Source of the DNA: Microbacterium marinum
GTDB lineage: Bacteria > Actinomycetota > Actinomycetes > Actinomycetales > Microbacteriaceae
Length of the DNA: 64,000 nucleotides
Assembly (NCBI RefSeq): GCF_014204835.1
Contig: NZ_JACHMD010000001.1
Span: forward strand, 1,674,001-1,738,000
Direction of reading: 5' to 3'
The notes under the pieces were generated by a model, which saw nothing but the letters and a program-made list of their open reading frames with translations, was not told the DNA's origin and did not search any database. Both the position numbers and the translations under genes were made by a program. Each line of letters starts with the position of its first letter. Positions within the stretch are counted from its first letter, which is position 1. This document shows, piece after piece, positions 1-9,276 of this stretch.

Positions 1-32
1 TCGTCGTCGCCGGGTCGGTCGTCATCGGTCAT
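1..32 (-). CDS. 5' end of a leftward gene, possibly zinc-dependent metalloprotease
   Basis: Only the first ten codons are in the window (MTDDDRPGDD). The ATG lies at 32-30 on the minus strand, with AAAGG about 9 nt upstream as a likely ribosome binding site. The gene runs off the left edge. In many actinobacteria a zinc-dependent metalloprotease gene lies divergent to the YlbL-type PDZ protease that follows here. That context is the only reason for the suggested identity; the visible residues do not show it. Confidence 0.4.
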   Translation of the reverse strand, partial: MTDDDRPGDD

Positions 33-158
33 GTCAGGCGCCTTTCAGCAGAGGGGCGAGATCTGGTTCTACGCTAGTCGCGGGTTTCCATCGCACGGTC
101 CGAGCGGGAGCCGTCCCGTGTACGCCGGTCGCGAACGAGCGACGGAAGAAGGTTCCGC

Positions 159-1280
159 GTGTCCCTGTTCGTCGATGACACTCCCGCCCCCGCCCCGCGG
201 CGTCGGCTCTCCGGACGAGCCTCCGTCGGCGTCTGGGCGCTCGCGGTGGCGCTCGTCGCCCTCCTGGTGCTGACCTTCCTCCCCACGGCATACGTGATCC
301 AGCGGCAGGGCCCCGTGGTGAACACGCTGGGCAGCGCGGAGAACGCCGAGGGGGAGGACGTCCCACTCATCTCGATCTCGGGGGCCGAAACGTATCCCGC
401 GGAGGGCTCGCTCGATCTGACGACCGTCCAGGTGATCGGCAACCGGGAGCAGACGCCGTCGTGGTTCGAACTCGCGATGGCGTGGTTCGATCCGGCCAAG
501 GCCGTGCTCCCGATCGAGCAGATCTACCCCGAGGGCACGACGACCGAGCAGCGCAACGAGGAGAGCGCGGCCCTCATGGTCGACTCCCAGAAGGAGGCGA
601 CGGCCGCCGCGTTGACCGAGCTCGGATACGACGTCCGCCCGCACGTGAGCGTGTACGGGTTCAGCCGCGACTCCGCTGCCGCCGGCATCCTGCAGGAGGA
701 CGACCGCATCGTCTCGGCCGACGGGACGGCGATCGAGACCACCCAGCAGCTGCGCGACGTCATCAACGCCGGGGAGGGGGACCCCGTCTCCCTGGTGGTC
801 CGGCGCGCCGGCGAGGACGTCACCGAGACGGTCACGCCGACACGGACCGAGGACGACGGGAAGACCGTGTGGCTCATCGGGGTCACCACGAGCCACGATT
901 ACGACTTCCCGATCGATGTGACCATCCAGCTCGACCGGATCGGCGGACCCAGCGCCGGACAGATGTTCGCCCTCGGGATCATCGACACCCTCACCCCGGG
1001 CGAGCTGACCGGCGGCGAGCACATCGCCGGCACCGGGACCATCGACGCCGCTGGCGCGATCGGACCGATCGGCGGCATCCGTCAGAAGCTGTACGGCGCC
1101 GAGGATGCCGGGGCCGACTACTTCTTCGCCCCGGAGGAGAACTGCGACGAGGTCGTGGGTCACATCCCGGGCGACCTCCGCGTCGTCTCCGTCGCCACCC
1201 TGGAGGACTCGCTCGATGCCCTCGAGGCGATCCGCTCTGGTGAGGGTGTCGACGAGCTGCCGCGCTGCGCCGCGGGGTGA
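159..1280 (+). CDS. YlbL-type membrane PDZ / Lon-like (S16) protease
   Basis: This is a 373-residue membrane-anchored serine protease. A cytoplasmic N-terminus of about 25 residues leads into one membrane segment (about residues 27-47). A PDZ domain follows (about 165-235), then a C-terminal S16 Lon-type proteolytic domain. The catalytic serine is in GGPSAGQMFALG, and the Lys partner is probably the one in GGIRQKLYGAEDAG. The start is the GTG at 159, preceded by GAAGAAGG. Family members are extracytoplasmic proteases on the outer face of the membrane; the substrate cannot be read from the sequence. It is divergent from the partial gene at the left edge and has its own stop before the UPF0182 gene. 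Confidence 0.88.
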   Translation: MSLFVDDTPAPAPRRRLSGRASVGVWALAVALVALLVLTFLPTAYVIQRQGPVVNTLGSAENAEGEDVPLISISGAETYPAEGSLDLTTVQVIGNREQTPSWFELAMAWFDPAKAVLPIEQIYPEGTTTEQRNEESAALMVDSQKEATAAALTELGYDVRPHVSVYGFSRDSAAAGILQEDDRIVSADGTAIETTQQLRDVINAGEGDPVSLVVRRAGEDVTETVTPTRTEDDGKTVWLIGVTTSHDYDFPIDVTIQLDRIGGPSAGQMFALGIIDTLTPGELTGGEHIAGTGTIDAAGAIGPIGGIRQKLYGAEDAGADYFFAPEENCDEVVGHIPGDLRVVSVATLEDSLDALEAIRSGEGVDELPRCAAG

Positions 1281-1347
1281 GCGCGCCGGCGACTGCGATT
1301 ACGCCGTGAGCGCAGGGCCGCGACGTCCGGCGGCTGTATGCCCCGCC

Positions 1348-1353
1348 TAGGAT
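1348..1353 (+). promoter_or_regulatory. -10 box TAGGAT for the leaderless UPF0182 gene
   Basis: TAGGAT ends 7 nt before the GTG at 1360, where transcription would be expected to begin. This supports a leaderless mRNA and the choice of that GTG. The same TANNNT-to-start spacing recurs at several other genes in this window. Confidence 0.55.
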
Positions 1354-1359
1354 GAAAGG

Positions 1360-4284
1360 GTGACCTCGACACCGACTGCGGGCCCGGCCACGCCCTCGCC
1401 TCCGAATCCTGTCCGTCGCGCGATCGCCATCACCATCGGCGTCCTCATCGTGCTCGTCATGGCGTTCTTCGCATTCGCGAGCCTGTACGCGGATTGGCAG
1501 TGGTATCGCCAGTTGGGCTTCGACGGGGTCCTGACCACGCAGTGGTTCGCCCGCGTCGTGATGTTCGCGGTCGGCTTCGTCGCGATGGCCCTGCCGGTGT
1601 TCGCCGCCATCCAGCTCGCGTATCGCTTGCGTCCCGTCTACGCGCGACTGAGCTCGCAGCTCGATCACTACCAGGAGGTCGTCGAGCCCCTCCGTCGCCT
1701 GGCGATGTGGGGCATCCCGGTCTTCTTCGGATTCTTCGCCGGCTTCGCCGCATCTGCGCAGTGGGAGACGGTCTGGCTCTGGGCCAACAGCGTGCCCACG
1801 GGCGAGGCCGACCCCCAGTTCGGGATGGACACCGGCTTCTACCTGTTCCAGATGCCGTTCTACAGCGCGGCTCTCGGGTTCGCCTCCGCGGTGCTGCTGA
1901 TCAGCCTGCTCGTCACCGCCATCGTGGCCTACCTCTACGGATCCGTGCGCGTCGGTCAGCGGGAGCTCCGCATCTCCAAGGCCGCGCGCATCCAGCTCGC
2001 CATCATCGCCGGGCTGTACCTCGCCGTGCAGGCCGTGAGCCTCTGGCTCGATCGGTTCAAGACGCTCACGACGCAGGGCGACCGCTTCACGGGCGCCAGC
2101 TACGTCGACGTGAACGCCGTGATCCCGGGCCTCGCGATCCTCGCGATCGCCGCCGCGATCGTCGCGGTGCTCTTCCTCGTGACCGCGGTCATCGGCCGCT
2201 GGCGCTTCCCCCTGATCGGCACGGCGCTGCTCATCGTCTCGTCGCTGGTCGTCGGCGTCGCGTACCCGTGGGCGGTCACGCAGTTCCAGGTCGCCCCGAA
2301 CCTCGAGACCTATGAGGCGAAGTTCGTCGAGCGCAACCTCGAAGCGACGAAGTTCGCCTATGGCATCGACGGTCTCAAGAAGACCGATTACGAGGCGGTC
2401 ACGACGGCCGAGGAGGGTCAGCTGCGAGCGGATGCCGAAACGACGGCATCCCTGCGCATCATGGACCCGGCCGTCATCGGGCCGACCGTGCGTCAGCTCG
2501 AACAGTACCGCTCGTACTACCGCTTCACCGATCCGCTCGACGTGGACCGCTACGAGATCGAGGGCGAAGTCCAGGACACCGTCGTCTCCGTCCGCGAGCT
2601 CAACCTCGACCAGCTCGGCACGGCGCAGTCCTGGTACAACAACACGCTCGTGTACACCCACGGCTACGGCATGGTGGCCGCCAAGGGCAACGAGCGCACC
2701 GACGACGGCAACCCGGTGTTCCTCGAGCGCGGCATCCCCACCGCGGGCGAGCTGACCGCGGGGGCCGAATACGAGCCGCGCATCTACTTCGGTGAGTTCT
2801 CGCCGCCGTATTCCATCGTGGGCGCCCCCGAGGAGACGGACCCCGTCGAACTCGACTACCCCCGCGGTGAGGACGGCGCCGCGCAGACGCGGACGACCTT
2901 CACCGGCGACGGCGGGCCGAGCATCGGCGATCCCTTCAACCGCCTCATCTACGCGCTGAAGTTCCAGTCGACGGACATGCTGTTCTCCGACGGGATCAAC
3001 GAGAAGTCGCAGATCCTCTACGACCGCAACCCGCGCGAGCGCGTGCAGAAGGTCGCGCCGTACCTCGAGCTCGACAGCGACCCGTACCCCAGCGTGGTGG
3101 ACGGCCGCGTCGTGTGGATCGTGGACGGGTACACCCTCAGCAACAACTACCCGTACTCATCGATCGTGAGCCTTCGCGACTCGATCTCGGACACGACCAA
3201 CACCTCGCCGCGGGTGGCGCTGGACGACATCAACTACATGCGGAACTCGGTCAAGGCGACGGTCGACGCCTACGACGGCTCGGTGACGCTCTACGCCTGG
3301 GACGAGGAGGATCCGCTTCTCCAGGCATGGCAGAAGGTCTACCCGACCAGCCTCGAGCCGATCTCGGAGATGTCGGGCGACCTCATGAGCCACGTGCGCT
3401 ACCCGACCGATCTCTTCAAGGTCCAGCGCGCCATGCTCGGCACATACCACGTCGATGACGCGCAGTCCTTCATCCGGCGCGACAACGCCTGGCGCACCCC
3501 GCAGGACCCGGTGGCCGAGGCCAACCTGCAGCCGCCGTACTACCTGACGATGCAGATGCCCGGGCAGGACGAACCGTCGTACTCGATGTTCACCTCCTTC
3601 ATCCCGGCCTCGGTCGGCGATGGTGAGCGGAACGTGCTGATGGGGTACCTCGCCGTCGACAGCAACGCGGGCAACGAGGACGGCGTCAAGGCCGAGGGCT
3701 ACGGCAAGCTCCGCATGCTCGAGATCAGCGCCGAGGTCTCGGTGCCCGGTCCCGGCCAGGTGCAGAACACGTTCAACTCGAACGAGACCATTTCGCAGCA
3801 GCTCAACCTGCTCAACCGTGGGCAGTCGGAAGTCCTCCCGGGCAACCTCCTGACCCTGCCCGTCGGTGGCGGTCTGCTCTACGTGCAGCCGGTGTTCGTC
3901 CAGGCCTCCAGCGGCACGCAGCTGCCGACACTCCGGAAGATCCTGGTCGCGTTCGGTGAGGAGGTCGCCTTCGAGGACACCCTCCAGGAGGCGCTCGACT
4001 CGCTGTTCGGCGGCGACAGCGGTGCGACCACGGGTGACCAGGGCACCAACCCGACTCCGTCGGCGACGCCGACGCCCGGTGAGACGACCGATCCGGTCGA
4101 CCCCGAGGAGCCGGGCACCCCGAGCGTGCCGACCGACGAGTTCGACCGACTGCTGCAGGAAGCGCAGCAGGCCATGATGGACCGGAACGCGGCCATGGCC
4201 GACGGCGACTGGGCGGCTTATGGCGAGGCGGACGACAAGCTCACGCAGGTGCTCGAGCGCCTGATCGAGCTCGACGGCGAGTGA
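1360..4284 (+). CDS. UPF0182 family large membrane protein
   Basis: This 974-residue protein is of the UPF0182 family (PF03699), whose biochemical function is unknown. About seven hydrophobic segments lie in the first 330 residues (for example 25-47, 68-88, 115-138, 168-195, 212-228, 250-275, 285-305). A large soluble region, presumably extracytoplasmic, follows. Near residues 890-930 there is a Pro/Thr/Glu-rich linker (ATPTPGETTDPVDPEEPG), and the end is a charged helix. The length is typical of the family. The GTG start is supported by the TAGGAT box 7 nt upstream. The gene is convergent with the carotenoid operon and separated from it only by a strong hairpin. Confidence 0.9.
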   Translation: MTSTPTAGPATPSPPNPVRRAIAITIGVLIVLVMAFFAFASLYADWQWYRQLGFDGVLTTQWFARVVMFAVGFVAMALPVFAAIQLAYRLRPVYARLSSQLDHYQEVVEPLRRLAMWGIPVFFGFFAGFAASAQWETVWLWANSVPTGEADPQFGMDTGFYLFQMPFYSAALGFASAVLLISLLVTAIVAYLYGSVRVGQRELRISKAARIQLAIIAGLYLAVQAVSLWLDRFKTLTTQGDRFTGASYVDVNAVIPGLAILAIAAAIVAVLFLVTAVIGRWRFPLIGTALLIVSSLVVGVAYPWAVTQFQVAPNLETYEAKFVERNLEATKFAYGIDGLKKTDYEAVTTAEEGQLRADAETTASLRIMDPAVIGPTVRQLEQYRSYYRFTDPLDVDRYEIEGEVQDTVVSVRELNLDQLGTAQSWYNNTLVYTHGYGMVAAKGNERTDDGNPVFLERGIPTAGELTAGAEYEPRIYFGEFSPPYSIVGAPEETDPVELDYPRGEDGAAQTRTTFTGDGGPSIGDPFNRLIYALKFQSTDMLFSDGINEKSQILYDRNPRERVQKVAPYLELDSDPYPSVVDGRVVWIVDGYTLSNNYPYSSIVSLRDSISDTTNTSPRVALDDINYMRNSVKATVDAYDGSVTLYAWDEEDPLLQAWQKVYPTSLEPISEMSGDLMSHVRYPTDLFKVQRAMLGTYHVDDAQSFIRRDNAWRTPQDPVAEANLQPPYYLTMQMPGQDEPSYSMFTSFIPASVGDGERNVLMGYLAVDSNAGNEDGVKAEGYGKLRMLEISAEVSVPGPGQVQNTFNSNETISQQLNLLNRGQSEVLPGNLLTLPVGGGLLYVQPVFVQASSGTQLPTLRKILVAFGEEVAFEDTLQEALDSLFGGDSGATTGDQGTNPTPSATPTPGETTDPVDPEEPGTPSVPTDEFDRLLQEAQQAMMDRNAAMADGDWAAYGEADDKLTQVLERLIELDGE

Positions 4285-4287
4285 TCG

Positions 4288-4322
4288 GGTGGTGGGCGCT
4301 CAGGATGTGAGCGCCCACCACC
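4288..4322. terminator. Bidirectional hairpin between convergent genes
   Basis: There is a perfect 15-bp inverted repeat: GGTGGTGGGCGCTCA (4288-4302), loop GGATG, and TGAGCGCCCACCACC (4308-4322). It begins 3 nt after the UPF0182 stop and includes the last codons and stop of crtEb, so one structure can end both transcripts. There is no clear T-tract, as is common in actinobacteria. Confidence 0.75.
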
Positions 4323-5175
4323 AGATCAGCAGCAGGGTGACGACGAAGCCGGCGAACTGGTTGAGCCACAGGAAGCGGTCCCACCCGCGGGTCGCTGCGC
4401 CGCACTCGGCGTCGGCAAGCGACCGATAGGGCCAGACGGTCACGAGGTAGGGGACGGCGACGATCGCCGCGAGCGGGCCCGGCCACGAGGTCGCGAGCAT
4501 CACCAGGCCGGATGCCGCGTAGGCGGCGATCGCGAATCTGACCGTCCAGGCGGCGCCGCGCACCGTGGCGATCGAAGCGATCCCCGCCTCGCGGTCGGCG
4601 ACCACGTCCTGGACCGCGCCGAACGCGTGGGAGGCCACGCCCCACAGCGCGAAGGCGACGATCACCGCGGCCAGCTGCCACGACCAGGCGGCGCCCGCCA
4701 GGACGAGTCCGTAGACGGCGGGCGAGAAGAAGTGCGTGCTGCTCGTGAGGGAGTCGGCGAAGGGCCGCTCCTTGGTGCGCAGCGGCGGCGCGCTGTAGGC
4801 GACCACGGCGAGCATGCTGACCGCGAGGACGACCCACGAGGCCGGGGCGCCCACGGTGACGAGGAAGATCAGGAAGGGAACGCACGAGAGGGCAGCGGCC
4901 CAGAGGGTGGGCCGGTGCAGCGACCTGTCGAGGATCGCTCCGTGCGCGCCGCCCTTCCGGGGATTGCGAAGGTCGGATTCGTAGTCGAAGACGTCATTGA
5001 TGCCGTACATGGCGACGTTGTAGGGCACCAGGAAGAAGAGGGTGCCCACGATCAGGGTCAGATCGATCTCGCGCGCCGTGACCAGGTAGGCAGCCGCGAA
5101 CGGGTACGCGGTGTTGATCCAGCTGACCGGGCGCGACGAGACGATCAGCTGGCGGATGAAGCCGGTGGCCGTCAT
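4300..5175 (-). CDS. crtEb: Lycopene elongase (UbiA-family prenyltransferase)
   Basis: A 291-residue integral-membrane UbiA-superfamily prenyltransferase. In the C50 carotenoid pathway this enzyme adds dimethylallyl units to both ends of lycopene, giving flavuxanthin-type acyclic C50 carotenoids. Both Asp-rich prenyl-diphosphate/Mg sites are present: NDVFDYESDLRNPRKGG early in the protein and QDVVADREAGIASIATVRG in the middle. About eight hydrophobic helices are visible. The ATG at 5175 overlaps the crtYf stop by 4 nt, and the frame also opens further upstream, but only this start fits the operon. It is the last gene of the carotenoid operon. Confidence 0.88.
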   Translation of the reverse strand: MTATGFIRQLIVSSRPVSWINTAYPFAAAYLVTAREIDLTLIVGTLFFLVPYNVAMYGINDVFDYESDLRNPRKGGAHGAILDRSLHRPTLWAAALSCVPFLIFLVTVGAPASWVVLAVSMLAVVAYSAPPLRTKERPFADSLTSSTHFFSPAVYGLVLAGAAWSWQLAAVIVAFALWGVASHAFGAVQDVVADREAGIASIATVRGAAWTVRFAIAAYAASGLVMLATSWPGPLAAIVAVPYLVTVWPYRSLADAECGAATRGWDRFLWLNQFAGFVVTLLLIWWWALTS

Positions 5176-5480
5176 GCGGCATCCTCTCGGGGGCGGAGCA
5201 GAGTCAGGATCGCCGGAACGGCGAAGGCCGCGCACACCGGGTAGGCGAAGTCCTCGATGGGCGCGAGGCCGATGCGGATGCCGCTGATGAGGTGCTCGGG
5301 GTAGGTGAAGAGGTCGGCGGCGATCATGAGGTTGTCGAACACCGCGGTGAGGACGACGAGGCCGGCAGCCGCGAGGGCGGACCGGCGCATGCGGTCCCCG
5401 AAGCGCGGACGGCGCACGGTGGCCAGGGTGAGCGCGACGGTCGCGACCACGAAGGGGATGACGATGAGGACGTACGTCAC
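5172..5480 (-). CDS. crtYf: C50 carotenoid cyclase subunit (lycopene cyclase domain)
   Basis: A 102-residue protein with three hydrophobic segments. It is one half of the heterodimeric C50 carotenoid cyclase that closes the rings on the elongated C50 backbone. The motif FDNLMIAADLFTY and the downstream LAPIEDFAYP match the lycopene-cyclase domain, in which P(I/V)E(D/E) is conserved. The GTG start overlaps the crtYe stop by 4 nt (GTGA), and the stop overlaps the crtEb start. Whether the ring formed is epsilon (decaprenoxanthin) or gamma (sarcinaxanthin) cannot be told by eye. The Ye/Yf assignment is by gene order. Confidence 0.82.
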   Translation of the reverse strand: MTYVLIVIPFVVATVALTLATVRRPRFGDRMRRSALAAAGLVVLTAVFDNLMIAADLFTYPEHLISGIRIGLAPIEDFAYPVCAAFAVPAILTLLRPREDAA

Positions 5481-5806
5481 GCGGCATCCTCTCGTCTGGG
5501 TCGCCGCACGCGACCGGCGGCCGCGTGGAGGACGAGGGCCAGGTAGCACAGGAACGCGAGGAAGACCGGCTCCTCCACCGGCAGGTGGGGTGCGAGGTCG
5601 ATCCCGAGAAGGAGGGGGCTCTCACCGCGGACGAAGACGCCGGTCGCGATCCCGACGAGATCCCACAGTACGAAGAACGCGGTGCCCAGGGCGATCGCCG
5701 CCCAGGCGCGCCCCGGGCGGACCGGCATCACCAGCCGGAACCGCAGATCGAGCGCCGCGATGCCGGCGGCGGAGAGCACCAGGAACAGCAGGTACAGTCC
5801 GGGCAC
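5477..5806 (-). CDS. crtYe: C50 carotenoid cyclase subunit (lycopene cyclase domain)
   Basis: A 109-residue protein with three hydrophobic segments, the partner of the neighbouring cyclase subunit. The conserved PVEEPVFLAFL motif corresponds to LAPIEDFAYP in the other subunit, so the two small proteins are paralogous halves of one cyclase. The GTG at 5806 lies 4 nt after the crtI stop. The stop overlaps the crtYf start. Confidence 0.82.
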   Translation of the reverse strand: MPGLYLLFLVLSAAGIAALDLRFRLVMPVRPGRAWAAIALGTAFFVLWDLVGIATGVFVRGESPLLLGIDLAPHLPVEEPVFLAFLCYLALVLHAAAGRVRRPRREDAA

Positions 5807-5810
5807 GCGC

Positions 5811-7364
5811 TCAGCGCTCCGGGGGGACTGGAAGGCGGCCCGTCCCCGTGTCGCCGTCGAGGAGCTTCACGACGAGCTCCGCCGAGATCAGGCACATGGG
5901 AAGCCCCACCCCCGGCAGCACTGAATGGCCGGCGTAGTACAGGTTCTCCAGCTTCGACCGGTTTCCGGGGCGGAACATCGCCGACTGTCCGAGGGTGTGG
6001 GCGAGGCCCAGCGCGCCGCCGCGGAACGCGCCGAAGTCGGTCTCGAAGTCGGCGGGCGAGATCGTGCGGCGAACGCGGATGCGTGAGGCGAGGTCCGGGA
6101 TGCCGGTCCACTGCGCGATCTGCTCGATCACCGCATCCGCGGCGGTCTCGATCCGGGGGTCGCCGTCGCCGTCCACACCGCCGTGACCGAGTTCGGGCGC
6201 TGCGGGCATGGGGACGAGCACGAAGAGATTCTCGTGGCCGGGAGGCGCGACGCTCGGGTCGGTGGCACTCGGGCGGCAGATGTAGAGCGAGGCGGGGTCC
6301 GGGATCTCCGGTGCGATACGGGCACCGGCGCCGAAGATCGCGTCGAAGCCCTCCTCCCACTTCTCGGTGAAGAGGAGAGTGTGGTGCGAGAGCTGCGGGA
6401 GCTCGCCTTCCACCCCGAGGAGCAGGAGGAGCGCGCCGGGGGAGGAGACGCGCTTGTCCCACCAGGCGTTCGATCGTGTGCGCGCCTCCGGGGGGAGGAG
6501 CTCGGTCTCGGTGTGGTGCATGTCCGCCGTGGAGATGACGACGTCCGCCGACACGATCTCCCCGCCCGCCAGCTCGATCCCCGTCGTGCGATCGCCGACG
6601 GTGATGATGCGGGCGACCTTGGTGCCGGTGTGCACGCGTGCGCCCCGCGAGCGGGCGAGGCGCTCGACGGCGGCGATGACCTGCGTGAATCCCCCCTGGG
6701 GGTAGAGGACCCCGTCGTCGAGGTCGAGGTGGCTCATCAGGTGGTAGAGGCTCGGTGCGACGTACGGGGAGCTGCCGAGGAAGACGGCCGGGTAGCCGAG
6801 GATCTGACGCAGCAGCCGATCGTCGAAGCGCGCGTCCACATGCGAGGCGAGCGATCGGGTCAGGAGTGGGGCGAGCGCCGGCAGCCGGCGGAGGACGTCG
6901 GGGTGGGCGAGGCCCTTCCACGACACGTACGGGTCGTAGAGGAAGCGCGAAACCGCGAGATCGTAGATCTCCGCCGCCGAGTCGAGATACCGCTCGAGGG
7001 TCGCCCCCGCTCCGGGCTCGCGAGCGTCGAAGGCGGCGACGGCGCTTTCACGGCCCGACACCACATCGAAGGGCTCTGTCTCTCCCTCGCCGTAGACGCG
7101 ATACGCCGGCTCCAGGCGGACCAGGTCGAGTTCCGCGGCGGCTGTCGTCCCGAGCAGTGCGAAGAAGTGGTCGAACACCTCCGGCATGAGGTACCAGCTG
7201 GGCCCGGTGTCGAACCGGAATCCGTCGCGCTCCCACGACCCTGCCCGCCCGCCGACGTCATCGAGCGCTTCGTACACCGTCACGTCGTCGCCGCGATCGG
7301 CCAGGAGCGCCGCGGCGGCCAGACCCGTGATACCGCCGCCGATGACGGCGACCCGGCGGGTCAT
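5811..7364 (-). CDS. crtI: Phytoene desaturase (to lycopene)
   Basis: A 517-residue FAD-dependent desaturase that introduces four double bases into phytoene to make lycopene. The N-terminus carries the Rossmann FAD motif VIGGGITGLAAAALLADRG with an acidic residue at the end of the second strand. The C-terminal motif GVGLPMCLISAELVVKLL is typical of CrtI. Length is normal for the family. The ATG overlaps the crtB stop by 4 nt (ATGA), implying translational coupling. Confidence 0.93.
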   Translation of the reverse strand: MTRRVAVIGGGITGLAAAALLADRGDDVTVYEALDDVGGRAGSWERDGFRFDTGPSWYLMPEVFDHFFALLGTTAAAELDLVRLEPAYRVYGEGETEPFDVVSGRESAVAAFDAREPGAGATLERYLDSAAEIYDLAVSRFLYDPYVSWKGLAHPDVLRRLPALAPLLTRSLASHVDARFDDRLLRQILGYPAVFLGSSPYVAPSLYHLMSHLDLDDGVLYPQGGFTQVIAAVERLARSRGARVHTGTKVARIITVGDRTTGIELAGGEIVSADVVISTADMHHTETELLPPEARTRSNAWWDKRVSSPGALLLLLGVEGELPQLSHHTLLFTEKWEEGFDAIFGAGARIAPEIPDPASLYICRPSATDPSVAPPGHENLFVLVPMPAAPELGHGGVDGDGDPRIETAADAVIEQIAQWTGIPDLASRIRVRRTISPADFETDFGAFRGGALGLAHTLGQSAMFRPGNRSKLENLYYAGHSVLPGVGLPMCLISAELVVKLLDGDTGTGRLPVPPER

Positions 7365-8215
7365 GCGTTCCTCCGTCGAGGTCGGGCTCCCGCTGCCGCT
7401 CGCGCCGCGATGGCCGCCTTCACCGGGTCCGGGACGCGCACGCGCGCGCCGGTGCCGTCCGACGACCGAAGTCTGCGCGCGAGCTCGGCGAACAGGTCGT
7501 GGGCGGCCGTCACCGCGCTCCGGCAGTCCGCGGGCAGATCGGCGACGGTGAGGGCCGCGGCATCCAGATCGGCGTCGATGCGGTCGAGGACGGCGGTGCG
7601 CGACGACGGACGGTCGGCTCCGAGGTAGTCCCGCCCGAGTCGCTCAGCGTCGTCCGCCAGATCGCGGAGGAAGTTGATGTCCTGGAAGGCGGCGCCCAGA
7701 CGCCGTGCTCCGGCGACGAGAGCGGGCGAGGCCTGCACCGGTGCGTCCGGACGCCCCGCGTTGACGAACACCTGCAGGCACATGAGGCCGACGACCTCGG
7801 CGGACCCGTACACGTAGGCGTCGTGGGACGCGGAGTCGTGCTCGGTCGTCTCGAGGTCGGTGCGCATCGAAGCGAAGAACGGTTCGACGAGGTCGGCGTG
7901 GATGCCGCATTCGCGCGCGACCTGCGCGAACGCGTGCACGACGAGGTTCGCGCTGAATCCCGACGCCATCGCGCCGAGGGTCTCGCGTTCCAGCGCGTCG
8001 AGCGTGTCCCGTTGCGCCGCGAGGGGGAGACCCGCCGCGGCTGCGGCGCCGTCGACGATCTCGTCGGCGACGCGGACGAGGGCGTAGACGCTCCGCACGT
8101 GCCCGCGGACACGAGGCCCGAGCAGCCTCGTGGCGAGGCCGAACGACGTGGAGTAGGCGCGGATGACGGATGCCGCGGCGGCCGTGGCCGTCTGGTCGTA
8201 GAGCGAGGATGTCAC
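7361..8215 (-). CDS. crtB: Phytoene synthase
   Basis: A 284-residue squalene/phytoene-synthase family enzyme that condenses two geranylgeranyl diphosphates into phytoene. The first Asp-rich motif is seen as RVADEIVDG and the second as FQDINFLRDLADDAERLGR. The early YSTSFGLATRLL matches the conserved YS.SF start of the family. The GTG at 8215 overlaps the crtE stop (GTGA). The frame is open for another 76 codons upstream, but those residues are the crtE shadow. Confidence 0.92.
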   Translation of the reverse strand: MTSSLYDQTATAAAASVIRAYSTSFGLATRLLGPRVRGHVRSVYALVRVADEIVDGAAAAAGLPLAAQRDTLDALERETLGAMASGFSANLVVHAFAQVARECGIHADLVEPFFASMRTDLETTEHDSASHDAYVYGSAEVVGLMCLQVFVNAGRPDAPVQASPALVAGARRLGAAFQDINFLRDLADDAERLGRDYLGADRPSSRTAVLDRIDADLDAAALTVADLPADCRSAVTAAHDLFAELARRLRSSDGTGARVRVPDPVKAAIAARAAAGARPRRRNA

Positions 8216-9276
8216 CGGGGGATCCGCTCCTCGACGGCCGCGGCGAGCGTCGCGAGCAGGACGACGGCGTCGCGGGGGAGCGAGGCGTCGGCCGCGCGAC
8301 CGCGGGCCGAGCGGAGGGTGGCTTCGATGAGCTCCACGGCGCGCTCGCGGGCGCCGCTTGCGGCGAGCTCGCGCTGCGCGTCGCGGATGGCGATGGGGCC
8401 GGTGGGCGCGAGGGCCAGTGCGGACGCGACCTGCGGCCACCATTCGGTCTCGGCGGCGAGGGAGATGAGGGGGGTGCGCTTAGACGCGCGGAGGTCGGCG
8501 CCGGGCTCGCGGCCGGCCTGCGCGCGGGATCCGAATGTCCCGATCAGGTCGTCGGCGAGCTGGAAGGCGATCCCGATCTCCGATCCGGCCGCTTCGAGAG
8601 CGGCGCGCTGGTCCTCGCTCGCGTTCGCGAGGAGCGCTCCGGCCGCGAGGGGCGCCTGGAACGAGTAGAACGCGGTCTTGTCCCGCGCCGTGCGCAGCAG
8701 CGACGACGTGGGAGGGAGGTCGTCCCCGATGGACTGCTCGACGTCGGCGAGTTCGCCCGCGGCGGAGACGAGGAGCGCGTCATCGAGGAGGACGAACAGC
8801 GCGGCGCGCTGAGGGGCGGGCACCGGTGCGGTCGCGATGAGGCGCGTGGCCTCGAACAGGAGCAGGTCGCCGGCAAGGACGGCCGCCGCGGCTCCCAGCG
8901 TCGTCGCGTCGGCGTCGTCGCCGCCTCGGGCCCGGGCACGCTCTCGGAACGCGCCCATGACGTTGGGGACACCGCGACGCTCGACGTCGCCGTCGATCAG
9001 GTCGTCGTGGACGACGAACCCGGCGTGCAGCAGCTCGAACGCGGCGGCGACGCGCCACAGCCCAGGTGTGTGCGCGATGTCGCCGCCGAAGGACTCGAAC
9101 GCGGCCACGACGAGCGCCGGGCGGAGCTTCTTGCCCCCGGTGGCCGCAGCCGCGGTGGCCACGCCGAGGGCGGCGGCCGACTCGCCGAGAGCCGCCGAGC
9201 GGGCACGGAGACGCCCCAGCGCGAGCTCGAGCGCGTCGTCGATCTCTCGCCGCGCGGCATCCGGAATGCGGATCAC
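8212..9276 (-). CDS. crtE: Geranylgeranyl diphosphate synthase
   Basis: A 354-residue trans-prenyltransferase that elongates farnesyl or dimethylallyl diphosphate to GGPP for carotenoid synthesis. The first Asp-rich motif is VVHDDLIDGDVERRG and the second FQLADDLIGTFG; GGKKLRPALV near the N-terminus is also diagnostic. The GTG at 9276 overlaps the idi stop by 4 nt (GTGA). The product GGPP is the known inducer of CrtR-type repressors in Corynebacterium, which is relevant to the MarR gene nearby. Confidence 0.92.
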   Translation of the reverse strand: MIRIPDAARREIDDALELALGRLRARSAALGESAAALGVATAAAATGGKKLRPALVVAAFESFGGDIAHTPGLWRVAAAFELLHAGFVVHDDLIDGDVERRGVPNVMGAFRERARARGGDDADATTLGAAAAVLAGDLLLFEATRLIATAPVPAPQRAALFVLLDDALLVSAAGELADVEQSIGDDLPPTSSLLRTARDKTAFYSFQAPLAAGALLANASEDQRAALEAAGSEIGIAFQLADDLIGTFGSRAQAGREPGADLRASKRTPLISLAAETEWWPQVASALALAPTGPIAIRDAQRELAASGARERAVELIEATLRSARGRAADASLPRDAVVLLATLAAAVEERIPR

